DNA of 17,445 nt from the NCBI GenBank assembly GCA_040882565.1, contig JBBEAZ010000032.1, positions 1-17,445 on the forward strand, written 5' to 3'. Below, one piece after another: positions 6,867-13,359 of the stretch. Position 1 is the first letter of the stretch; each line of letters starts with the position of its first letter. This DNA is from CF-162 sp040882565 (GTDB taxonomy: Bacteria; Chloroflexota; Dehalococcoidia; SM23-28-2; RBG-16-64-32). The position numbers and the translations under genes are program-made. The notes under the pieces were generated by a model. It did not search any database, was not told where the DNA came from, and saw only the letters and a list, made by a program, of their open reading frames with translations.

Positions 6867-7898
6867 CTAGTAGGAAACGAGCGGGCCGAGAGCTTCGTTG
6901 GCGGCGGTGACGGAGAAGCCGGTCGTGGGGCCGCCGGCAGGAATGAAGAGTTGGTTGCTGAGGACGGCGGCGCCCATGCCGTGGCGTGGGGTAGTGAGCG
7001 GGGCGGACTCATTCCAGGTCCCGGAGGTCGGGGAAAAGACCTCTACTTCGTCGAAGGTACCGTCCGGGCCTTCGCCGCCGACGGCGTAGATGAACCCGTC
7101 AACGCTGGCAGCGACGGCGAGGCCGCTGCGCGCGGTCGGCAGCGGAGTCTCGAGGGTCCAGACGTCTTCGCCTGGGTTGTAGGCTTCGTTGGTGGGGAGG
7201 TTGCGGCCGTAGTCCAGTTGTTCGCGGCCGCCGATGGCGTAGATACGACGCTCGACGACGGCGACGCCCAGGTGGTCGCGCGGTGTTTGCAGCGGCGCGG
7301 CTTCAGTCCACTGGTTGGTGACGGGGTCGAATACGTCGACTTCGGCCACGTTCTCGGGGGCGTCGTTGGGACCGGTGGTAGCGCCGCCGACCAGGTAGAT
7401 CCTGCGGTCCAGGACGGCGGCGGCGTGGGCGCCGCGGATGCGCGGCATCCCTTCGAGTTCCGTCCAGGCGTCCGTGGTTCGGTCGTAAACGAAGACGGTG
7501 CTGGTGGGAGCGCGGAAGCTCGCGGAATAACCGCCGAAGACGTAGAGTTTGCCGTCGAGGCTCACGGCGGCGGCGTGGTGCCTGGGCTGAGGGAGCGGCG
7601 CGGCGGCGGACCAGGTCTCCGTAGCCGGGTTGTAGACTTCGACGGCTGTACTGGGGGATCTGTCCGGGCCGAAGCCGCCGATAACGAACATGAACCCGTC
7701 TAGTTCGGCGACGGCGACCTCGGAGCGGGGCGTGGGGACGGGGGCGCGGGTGTGCCATTCGGGCGACTCGAGGCCGGGGAAGACCAGTGAGGCTGTAGGC
7801 ATCGGGCTTGCGGATGGTGTTGAGGTTGACGTGTCGTCGTCGCCACAGGCGACGGCGAGGATGGCGAGGGTTGTGAGGGCCAAGAGTGAGCGGATCAC
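6867..7898 (-). CDS. Kelch-repeat lipoprotein
   Basis: A 343-residue exported protein. The N-terminal hydrophobic segment ends in the lipobox LAVAC (Cys18), so it should be lipid-anchored outside the membrane. A Thr/Ser/Pro linker follows (about 22-40). About six Kelch blades follow, each with a hydrophobic strand ending in GG (FVIGG, YVFGG, YLVGG, YAIGG, YAVGG, IPAGG) and a following W/Y strand, which would form a beta-propeller. Propellers of this kind usually bind proteins or sugars; no catalytic motif is visible. The start codon is GTG and has no ribosome binding site; a -10-like TAAAAT lies 6 nt upstream, suggesting a leaderless transcript. It is transcribed divergently from the YceI-like gene. 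Confidence 0.88.
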   Translation of the reverse strand: MIRSLLALTTLAILAVACGDDDTSTSTPSASPMPTASLVFPGLESPEWHTRAPVPTPRSEVAVAELDGFMFVIGGFGPDRSPSTAVEVYNPATETWSAAAPLPQPRHHAAAVSLDGKLYVFGGYSASFRAPTSTVFVYDRTTDAWTELEGMPRIRGAHAAAVLDRRIYLVGGATTGPNDAPENVAEVDVFDPVTNQWTEAAPLQTPRDHLGVAVVERRIYAIGGREQLDYGRNLPTNEAYNPGEDVWTLETPLPTARSGLAVAASVDGFIYAVGGEGPDGTFDEVEVFSPTSGTWNESAPLTTPRHGMGAAVLSNQLFIPAGGPTTGFSVTAANEALGPLVSY

Positions 7899-7904
7899 GA
7901 TGGC

Positions 7905-7910
7905 ATTTTA
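7905..7910 (-). promoter_or_regulatory. -10 element of the Kelch gene, leaderless type
   Basis: TAAAAT on the minus strand ends 6 nt before the GTG start codon, so transcription would begin at or next to the start codon. No Shine-Dalgarno sequence exists. A matching -35 hexamer is not evident. Confidence 0.5.
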
Positions 7911-8021
7911 CGCGTGGCACAGTTCCGGCGAGCGCGCTTTCAGGCGCTTCCAAAGTTGTTTTAATGCGGGACGGTTAGTTTGCGGGCAAGGGACCTGGAG
8001 GCTGAAGGAGAGGAATTTTGG

Positions 8022-8756
8022 ATGACTAGAATCGTGTTTTCGCTGGCGGGGATCGCCGTGGTCGGGCTGGTTGTGCTGGCACTGGGTTGGTGGTTTGTGA
8101 TCCGCAGCGACGCTGAACTAGCTACGGAGCCGCCTGAAATACCGCAGGACCTTGTCGAGGCGACGAGCACGCCCGCGGCGACCGATGCGCCGACGACGAC
8201 AGGTGACGCGGCGGAGGATGTGTTGACGTTCTCCATCGTCTCTGACCGCTCAGAGGGGGCCTATTTTGTCGACGAGGAGCTGGCGTCGGTGGGCGTGCCT
8301 TCGACGGCGAAGGGGTCGACGACTGCGATCACGGGCGAGTTCTCGCTGACGGCGGACGGAGCGCTCGCCGAGGGAGTGACGTCGCAGTTCACGGTGGACG
8401 TGACGACGCTGCAGAGTGACGAGTCGCGCCGAGACAACCGTGTGCAGCAGGCGCTGGAGACAGGGTCGTTCCCGACGGCGACGTTCACGATCACGAGCTT
8501 GACGGGGTATGACGCGGCGATCGCGGAAGGGGAGCAGCAGAACCTGCAACTGACGGGCACGCTGAGCCTGCACGGGGTTGAGCGCGAGGTGACGTGGGAG
8601 GTGGAGGCGCTGCGGGAGGCAAATGTGATCACGGCGCTGGCGACAGTGACGATCAGCTTCGCGGACTACGGGGTGACGCCGCCGGATATCGGTGGGTTTG
8701 TCTCCGTGGAGGATGAGGCGACGCTGCAGGTGCAGTTGGTGGCGGAGCAGGTGTAG
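8022..8756 (+). CDS. Membrane-anchored YceI-like domain protein
   Basis: 244 residues. One N-terminal membrane helix (about 4-27), then a Thr/Pro/Ala-rich linker (about 34-63), then a YceI-like lipocalin domain to the C-terminus. Domain marks are FTVDVTTLQSDESRRDNRV, LETGSFPTATFTI, GTLSLHGVEREVTWEVEA and ISFADYGVTPPDIGGFV. YceI domains bind isoprenoid-type lipids in a beta-barrel; here the domain would face outside. The start at 8022 is preferred over an in-frame start at 7980 because AAGGAG (8005-8010) lies upstream of it and the helix begins directly after it. It is monocistronic and followed by type I copy D. A weak TTTAAT -10 candidate lies near 7960. Confidence 0.9.
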   Translation: MTRIVFSLAGIAVVGLVVLALGWWFVIRSDAELATEPPEIPQDLVEATSTPAATDAPTTTGDAAEDVLTFSIVSDRSEGAYFVDEELASVGVPSTAKGSTTAITGEFSLTADGALAEGVTSQFTVDVTTLQSDESRRDNRVQQALETGSFPTATFTITSLTGYDAAIAEGEQQNLQLTGTLSLHGVEREVTWEVEALREANVITALATVTISFADYGVTPPDIGGFVSVEDEATLQVQLVAEQV

Positions 8757-8774
8757 GGTTCCGGCGCCGGGCGG

Positions 8775-8864
8775 CCCCACCCCGCCCCTCCCCCCAAGAA
8801 AAATTGTCTTCCGGGGGGACACCCCCCGGAGCCCCCCGGCAGCGGCTCCGCTGCACCTTCGCGT
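8775..8864 (+). repeat. Type I composite repeat, copy D
   Basis: The C-rich block is at 8775-8795. The first hairpin has 9-bp arms TCCGGGGGG (8810-8818) and CCCCCCGGA (8822-8830) with loop ACA. The second is GCAGCG-GCTC-CGCTGC (8839-8854). The tail is ACCTTCGCGT. Against copy C the first stem shows a T:A to C:G exchange on both arms. It begins 18 bp after the YceI stop. Confidence 0.88.
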
Positions 8865-8925
8865 GTGGGGTGAGACTGGGGTCGTCGCACGCCGCGGAGT
8901 TAGCGTCGGGCGCGAGTGGGGTCAG

Positions 8926-9009
8926 CCCGGTCCCACCCTCCCGAAAAAAGAGGTTATCGGGGGGACACCCCCGAGCCCCCCGGCAGCGACGCCGCTGCAC
9001 CTTCGCGTT
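8926..9009 (+). repeat. Type I composite repeat, copy E
   Basis: The C-rich block is shorter (8926-8942) but still has four G3 tracts on the minus strand. The first hairpin runs 8957-8974 (TCGGGGG with CCCCCGA). The second is GCAGCG-ACGC-CGCTGC (8983-8998), again changed only in the loop. The tail is ACCTTCGCGTT. It starts about 60 bp after copy D, making a same-direction pair. Confidence 0.85.
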
Positions 9010-9049
9010 CGGGGAGGGCGCGGTGTTGTCGCACAATCGAGGCGTGGTT

Positions 9050-9075
9050 GGGCGCGGCAAGCAGCGCCCCTACCG
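9050..9075 (+). repeat. Type II repeat, short form
   Basis: GGGCGC (9050-9055) pairs with GCGCCC (9064-9069) and is followed by the tail CCTACCG. It lies about 40 bp after type I copy E and has the same plan as 6713-6738. Confidence 0.6.
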
Positions 9076-9137
9076 GGCCGAACGGCGGATACGCGGGCGC
9101 AGAAAACGGGCCTGCCGGGCCGGATGGCGGATTACCC

Positions 9138-9158
9138 GGGCGCTGTGAAGCAGCGCCC
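9138..9158 (+). repeat. Type II repeat, short form with 8-bp stem
   Basis: GGGCGCTG (9138-9145) pairs perfectly with CAGCGCCC (9151-9158) around a 5-nt loop. The usual CCCTACG tail is changed to GACG. It sits 21 bp past the stop codon of the dehydrogenase gene, where it could act as a 3'-end stabiliser or weak terminator, but there is no U-tract on either strand. Confidence 0.55.
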
Positions 9159-9179
9159 GACGCCGCACGGATCTTCTGG

Positions 9180-10220
9180 CTATTCCTGGGGCTTGAGGAG
9201 GACTTTGATGCAGTTCTCTTTGCGGTTGGTGAAGATGTCGTAGCCGCGGGGGGCGTCGGCGAGGGGCATGGTGTGGGTGACGATCATCGACGGGTCCATT
9301 TTGCCTTCGGAGATGGTGTTGAGGAGGGTGCCCATGTAGCGCTTGACGGGGCACATGCCGATCTTGAAAGTGATGTCGCGGAGGAAGGCCTGGAACATCG
9401 GAAAGGGGAACTCGGGTTCGGTGTACATACCGACGGCGCTGATGATGCCGGCGGGACGGACGTACTTGAAGGCATCCTTGAGTGACGGCTCGATACCGAC
9501 GGCCTCGAGGACGACGTCGGCGCCGCGGCCTTCGGAGTGCTCCTTGATGACGGCCTGGGCGTCGACTTCGCTCATGTTGACAGGGACCGCACCGATCTTC
9601 TTCGACATCTCGAGGCGCTCTGGCATGGAGTCGATCGCGAGGACGACCTTGGGCTCGAAGAGGAGGGCGCTCATCTGGGCGAAGAGGCCGACGGGGCCGG
9701 AGCCGATGACGGCGACGACATCGTTGGGCTTGATCTCGCCGCGGTCGGCCGCGAAGTAGCCGGTGGCAAGGATATCGCCGGCGAAGATGCCCTTCTCGTC
9801 GCTGACGTTGTCGGGGACTCTCTCGAGGGTGTAATGGCCGTTGGGGACGCGGAGGTATTCGGCCTGGGCGCCGGGGAGCATGATGAATCCGAAGGCCATG
9901 GCGGACTGGCAGACGCTGGGCCATTCGTGCTTGCAATACCAGCACTCGCCGCAGGAGGAGGTGAAGGAGCCGACGACGCGGTCGCCGGGCTTGAAGTTGG
10001 TGATCTCGGCACCGATCTCGACGACCTCTCCGATGTATTCGTGGCCCATCGACCAGCCGGTGGGCGGCAGCGTCATGCGGCCGTCGTAAGCGTGCATGTC
10101 GGAGCCGCAGATGCCGGCCGAGGTGACTTTGATGATGACGTCTTTGGGGGCCTGGATTTTGGGATCGGGGACGTCTTCGACTTTCAGATCAAAGGGGCCG
10201 TGGAAAGTGACGGCGCGCAT
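9180..10220 (-). CDS. Zinc-dependent alcohol dehydrogenase (medium-chain family)
   Basis: A 346-residue cytoplasmic MDR-family oxidoreductase. Catalytic zinc ligands are probably Cys38 (AGICGSD), His60 and Glu61 (MGHEYIG). The structural zinc loop has Cys90, Cys93, Cys96 and Cys104. The NAD(P) fold shows GSGPVG (173-178) followed by Asp196 in LAIDSMPERL, which favours NAD over NADP. Family members oxidise alcohols, polyols or threonine-like substrates; the exact substrate cannot be assigned. The ATG has AGGAGG 7 nt upstream and its own promoter, so it is probably monocistronic. It is convergent with the YceI-like gene. Confidence 0.93.
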   Translation of the reverse strand: MRAVTFHGPFDLKVEDVPDPKIQAPKDVIIKVTSAGICGSDMHAYDGRMTLPPTGWSMGHEYIGEVVEIGAEITNFKPGDRVVGSFTSSCGECWYCKHEWPSVCQSAMAFGFIMLPGAQAEYLRVPNGHYTLERVPDNVSDEKGIFAGDILATGYFAADRGEIKPNDVVAVIGSGPVGLFAQMSALLFEPKVVLAIDSMPERLEMSKKIGAVPVNMSEVDAQAVIKEHSEGRGADVVLEAVGIEPSLKDAFKYVRPAGIISAVGMYTEPEFPFPMFQAFLRDITFKIGMCPVKRYMGTLLNTISEGKMDPSMIVTHTMPLADAPRGYDIFTNRKENCIKVLLKPQE

Positions 10221-10259
10221 TGGGTTTCCTCCTGCTGGTTTAGTGGGCGAGCGGTGTTG

Positions 10260-10288
10260 AGGATACGCGGTGCCGGAGCGCGGGACAA
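10260..10288 (-). promoter_or_regulatory. Sigma-70-like promoter of the alcohol dehydrogenase gene
   Basis: On the minus strand TTGTCC (10283-10288), a 17-nt spacer and TATCCT (10260-10265). The predicted transcript starts about 30 nt before the Shine-Dalgarno site of the dehydrogenase. Confidence 0.65.
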
Positions 10289-10344
10289 GGCGACATTGAC
10301 AAGGGGTGGGCGGAGGGCTTGGGCTCCGCTCACACCAGGGGATG

Positions 10345-10656
10345 TTAGCTGAGGCGTTCGACGAAGACTTTCATGATGCCGCCGCAGATCTTGTCCTCGC
10401 CGTCGATGGGGTTGGTGAGATCGACGCGGACGAGGCGGGGGCGGCCGTCTTTGTGGGCTTCGAGCGCTTCGTAGATGACTTCGGATTCGCCGCAGCCGCC
10501 GCCGATGGTGCCGCAGAAGCTGCCGTCGGCGCGGACGAGGAGGCGTGCGCCCGCGCGGCGGGGCGTGGAGCCGAGCGTCTCGGCGACGGTGGCGACGACG
10601 ACAGGCTCGCCAAGGGCGAGCGAGCGCTGGATTTCGCGAAAGACTTCGTCCATCAA
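10345..10656 (-). CDS. Stand-alone XdhC/CoxI N-terminal domain protein
   Basis: About 103 residues covering only the XdhC/CoxI N-terminal domain (PF02625): GEPVVVATVAETLGSTPRRAG, LLVRADGSFCGTIGGGCGE and a C-terminal segment with CGG. Full XdhC proteins insert and sulfurate the molybdenum cofactor of xanthine-dehydrogenase-type enzymes and carry an extra Rossmann domain, which is lacking here. The protein is complete rather than broken: it ends in a normal stop. The start is uncertain, TTG at 10656 or ATG at 10653, and neither has a good ribosome binding site. It lies about 20 bp after the PD40 protein gene, so it may be cotranscribed with it. No molybdenum enzyme subunit is in the window. Confidence 0.85.
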   Translation of the reverse strand: MMDEVFREIQRSLALGEPVVVATVAETLGSTPRRAGARLLVRADGSFCGTIGGGCGESEVIYEALEAHKDGRPRLVRVDLTNPIDGEDKICGGIMKVFVERLS

Positions 10657-10676
10657 GACGATGATACGCTTCCGGG

Positions 10677-12245
10677 TCAGGGAAGGGGCTGCCAGGCGGG
10701 CAGGGTGCCGTCCGTGAGGCGCGCGACGTCGGAGCTATCGGAGTCGGCGGTCCAGATGTAACCTGAGGCCTCGAACGTGAGGTGCGCGCCGTCGCCCGAG
10801 AAGCTGATGCTGGACGCGCCGGTCGTCTGGATGAGGCGGCGGTCGCCGGTGGCGACGTCGACCAGGGCGACGCCGTTCTGGCCGGTGCGGAACTGCCAGT
10901 GGTAGGCGAGGGTGCGGCCATCGGGGCTCCAGTCGCTGGCGCCGCTCTCGGCGTTGCCACCGCAGCCGCCGCCGATCGAGGCGGCAAGGGGTAGCGCGAA
11001 GCAATTGGTCCGCGCGCCTGTGGCGACATCGAAGAGCGAGTAGCCGTCGCACTCGCTGCCGCTCGCTGAGTACATCACGATTCGCTGCCCGTCCGGCGAC
11101 CACGACGGACTGTAATAGTAGGTACTATCGTTGCTCCATGGCACGAGGACGCGGGCTGAGCCGTCGAGGAGTGAGACGACCTGGAGTCCGTCGCCGCCGC
11201 AGTCGATCGTGCTCTCGATGATCGTGCCGTCAGGCTGCAACTGCTGGGAGGTTGAGGACACGCAGATGAGCGCGACGGCGGACCCGTCCGGTGCCCACGC
11301 GGGCGACTGCATGTACCAGGTGTCGGGGCCGACAGGGGTCTCGGCGCCGGTGCTCTTATCGATGATGACGGGCGTGCCCCGGTAGCCACCCATGTCACCG
11401 GGCTGGCTGACGCGAAGGGCGGAGAGGCGAGTACCGTCGGGGGACCAGTTCGGTTCTGCGAGCCCGGGGTACGACGCGATTAAGGCGCCGTTGAGGTCGA
11501 TGATGTCGGTCGTGGCGGGGAGCGCAGGGTCGCCCCAAAGGTTGCGGCCGACGGCGAGCAACTGGCCGTTGGGCGACCAACGAATCGTAGCGATGTTGTT
11601 CTGGTCATTGGCGACGGGATAGATCAGGCCGGACGAGGTGCCGTCGGCGCTGCTCAGCCAGACGCCGTCGGGGCGGGCGAAGGCGATGAGGCCGGTGCCA
11701 GCGAGTTCGGGGCGGACGCCGTACGGCGAACCGTCTTCCTGGAGGAAGGTCAGCCATTCGTCGGCGACCCAACCTTGCCCGAGGATGTACCACCACCAGT
11801 AGCCATCAGCCTGCACGGGGAGCGGCTGAGAATCGGGGGACCAGACGTAGCCAGCGGAGAAGGAGAGCTGGCCAATGAAGCCGTCCGGCAGGCAGTTGAG
11901 GACCGGCATGTCGACGTTTCCCTCAGGACGGTATTCGAAGAGGCCGGGCGAGACGCGGACGTTGAGGCAGGAGTCAGTGCCGGTGATCGTCACCCAAGCT
12001 CCGGGCTTCAGCGAGCCGGTGTATCCCGGCGGGGGCGACCAGGTGTCGCTTGGCGGCGAGGTGGCTGGGGCGGGTTCCGGCGTAGGGTCCGGCGAAGGTG
12101 ATGGGTCAGCGGTGGCAGAGGGGGACGCCTCAGGCGTCGGCGAGGGCGTGGAGGTCGGTGACTGGCTGCTGGCGGGGACAATGGCGAAGGCGCCGGCAAT
12201 GCCGAGAGAAGCGAGAGCACCAGCGACGGGGAGAAGACGCAGCAC
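10677..12245 (-). CDS. Secreted SH3-like / PD40 beta-propeller protein
   Basis: 522 residues. An N-terminal signal segment (about 1-27) is followed by a long Ser/Thr/Pro linker (about 28-75). Then comes an SH3-like region (about 80-170) with LNVRVSPG and ending near QGWVADEWL. The remainder carries repeated WSPDG/WSPNG/WAPDG blades of the TolB/PD40 propeller type. It is therefore an exported protein, probably attached at or beyond the cell surface, with a sensing or binding role; the ligand is unknown and no protease domain is present. It starts with GTG, with AGGTGA 6 nt upstream. A small XdhC-like gene follows closely. Confidence 0.87.
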   Translation of the reverse strand: MLRLLPVAGALASLGIAGAFAIVPASSQSPTSTPSPTPEASPSATADPSPSPDPTPEPAPATSPPSDTWSPPPGYTGSLKPGAWVTITGTDSCLNVRVSPGLFEYRPEGNVDMPVLNCLPDGFIGQLSFSAGYVWSPDSQPLPVQADGYWWWYILGQGWVADEWLTFLQEDGSPYGVRPELAGTGLIAFARPDGVWLSSADGTSSGLIYPVANDQNNIATIRWSPNGQLLAVGRNLWGDPALPATTDIIDLNGALIASYPGLAEPNWSPDGTRLSALRVSQPGDMGGYRGTPVIIDKSTGAETPVGPDTWYMQSPAWAPDGSAVALICVSSTSQQLQPDGTIIESTIDCGGDGLQVVSLLDGSARVLVPWSNDSTYYYSPSWSPDGQRIVMYSASGSECDGYSLFDVATGARTNCFALPLAASIGGGCGGNAESGASDWSPDGRTLAYHWQFRTGQNGVALVDVATGDRRLIQTTGASSISFSGDGAHLTFEASGYIWTADSDSSDVARLTDGTLPAWQPLP

Positions 12246-12312
12246 CTTTAATCACCTGCTAATAAAACGGCGCCTTCGATACGCGGATACGGGACGATTC
12301 GGGCGTCTTCTG

Positions 12313-12318
12313 TAGAAT
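12313..12318 (+). promoter_or_regulatory. Possible -10 element for the leader ORF/DUF4279 operon
   Basis: TAGAAT lies 33 nt before the leader ORF start. There is no convincing -35 hexamer 16-18 nt upstream, so this is only a candidate. The same intergenic space must also hold the promoter of the divergent PD40 gene, which was not identified. Confidence 0.35.
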
Positions 12319-12350
12319 TCGAGAGAAGCCAGTAATCGAAGGAGATGAAG

Positions 12351-12401
12351 ATGGGTTGCATAGGAAGAATGGCGAGATGGTGCCGGGGTGATGCGCCATG
12401 A
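12351..12401 (+). CDS. 16-codon leader ORF upstream of DUF4279 gene
   Basis: It encodes MGCIGRMARWCRGDAP. GAAGGAG (12338-12344) lies 6 nt before the ATG, a better ribosome binding site than that of the next gene. Its stop TGA overlaps the ATG of the DUF4279 gene in an ATGA arrangement. This suggests translational coupling or a regulatory leader peptide. The peptide itself resembles nothing known; it has two Cys and four Arg. Confidence 0.5.
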   Translation: MGCIGRMARWCRGDAP

Positions 12402-12832
12402 CATCTCGTCCTGACGAGCCGGCTGGAGCGCAAAAATGGGAGATCCGCGTCAGCCTTGATATATACCACTTTCCTGGCACACTTGAGGAACTGACTCGTC
12501 GGATGGGGGTAGCCCCGGATCAAAGCCTTGCGGCTGGAGAGCCAATCGCGGGAGGAAGAAAAGTGCGAGCTTATGATCGTTGGGTTATAGATGCGGGAAC
12601 TGATCATGAGGCGCCCTTGCAGGAGCAGCTCCGCATACTTCTCGGAAGGGTGTTGCCTCTTGCTCCGCGCTTGTCAGCGCTTCCGCCGCCGACATCTGTC
12701 ATGATCTCCTGCGGGGTTCTCGACTACACTCGGGATGTGTCCCTCCACTTCGATCCGGAGGTGATTGCCGCCGCGGCGAGTATGAACGCTAGTTTGGACG
12801 TCGACTACTACGACATGAGTCCCAAGGAGTGA
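12398..12832 (+). CDS. DUF4279 domain protein
   Basis: A 144-residue protein that fits the DUF4279 pattern: an N-terminal strand WEIRVSLDIYHF, LEELTRRMGVAPDQSLAAGE (the 'theta-type' helix followed by the GE turn), a central Trp, a helix with LQEQLRILLGRVLPLAPRL, then VSLHFDPEVIAAAASMNASLDVDYYD. The function of the family is not established; members occur singly and in toxin-immunity-like clusters. There is no signal peptide or membrane segment. Base composition is visibly less GC-rich than in neighbouring genes, with more A/T third positions, suggesting acquisition. Its start overlaps the leader ORF stop, and its last codons form the ribosome binding site of the next gene. Confidence 0.8.
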   Translation: MTSRPDEPAGAQKWEIRVSLDIYHFPGTLEELTRRMGVAPDQSLAAGEPIAGGRKVRAYDRWVIDAGTDHEAPLQEQLRILLGRVLPLAPRLSALPPPTSVMISCGVLDYTRDVSLHFDPEVIAAAASMNASLDVDYYDMSPKE

Positions 12833-12837
12833 TATAG

Positions 12838-13359
12838 GTGACGCAGGAAGACGCCCCGACGCGAGCGGCGACGCGTGAGACGACGAATTTCGCGGAGATC
12901 GCGGACGAGTTTACGAAGCGGGTGAGCCGCATCGTCTGGTGTACGGTCGCGACGGTGGACACGAAAGGACGGCCGCGAACGCGCATCCTGCATCCGATCT
13001 GGGAGCCGGACGGGCGAGGAGGGACGACGGGCTACATCGCGACGGGCAGGCACTCGCACAAGGAGAAGCACCTGGCGCGGAACCCGAACATCTCGCTGAC
13101 GTACTGGGACCAGGTGCACGAGCAGATCTACCTGGACGCGACGGCGGAGTGGGCGGACGACGCGGGCGAGAAGCGCCGAATCTGGGAGCTGTACAGGGGC
13201 ACGCCGCCGCCGTATGGCTACGACCCTGGGATGATCTGGAAGGATGGGCCGGACGCCGAGGACTTTGGAGTGCTGCTGCTGACGCCGCGGCGGATCGAGC
13301 TATATGGGATCGCGGACTTGATGGCGGGGCGGCCGCCGCTGGTGTGGCGGTCTAGCTAG
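12838..13359 (+). CDS. Pyridoxamine 5'-phosphate oxidase-like split-barrel flavoprotein
   Basis: 173 residues of the FMN-binding split-barrel (PNPOx-like) fold: WCTVATVDTKGRPRTRILHPIW, YIATGRHSHKEKHLARNPNISLTYWD, and the C-terminal FGVLLLTPRRIELYGI. Members bind FMN or F420 and reduce or protect small molecules; general-stress and F420-dependent subtypes cannot be separated from sequence by eye. The start is GTG, supported by AAGGAG 8 nt upstream, which lies in the last codons of the DUF4279 gene. The stop codon shares the palindrome CTAG with the stop of the convergent aquaporin gene. Confidence 0.87.
   Translation: MTQEDAPTRAATRETTNFAEIADEFTKRVSRIVWCTVATVDTKGRPRTRILHPIWEPDGRGGTTGYIATGRHSHKEKHLARNPNISLTYWDQVHEQIYLDATAEWADDAGEKRRIWELYRGTPPPYGYDPGMIWKDGPDAEDFGVLLLTPRRIELYGIADLMAGRPPLVWRSS

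Larger units (their letters stand above)
8757..9179. other. Intergenic region between convergent genes, filled with repeats
   Basis: It holds type I copies D and E, two short type II hairpins and an imperfect tandem repeat (9075-9100 and 9117-9143, both beginning GGGCCG and ending GGGCGC). Reading frames here translate repeat sequence and are not supported as genes. Copies D and E lie between the 3' ends of yceI and the dehydrogenase gene, where terminators would be expected. Confidence 0.75.

Noticed and set aside
6491..7012. N-terminal extension of CsoR in frame
   Set aside because: The extension translates type I/II repeats and part of the Kelch gene's antisense strand; a good ribosome binding site and family homology begin at 6490.
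7980..8021. Upstream start of the YceI-like protein
   Set aside because: It would translate through the Shine-Dalgarno sequence that serves the start at 8022, where the membrane helix begins.
8810..8830. Type I hairpin as an ordinary intrinsic terminator
   Set aside because: In plus-strand reading no U-tract follows; on the minus strand the T-run is about 8-12 nt away from the stem, too far for the standard mechanism.
53..9158. CRISPR array
   Set aside because: Repeats are widely and unevenly spaced, contain internal hairpins and have no regular spacers or cas genes.
8653..9243. Several open frames with similar RGVRG-like peptides between yceI and the dehydrogenase
   Set aside because: They are translations of the type I repeat; the frame shifts between copies, so the similarity is from DNA, not from a protein.
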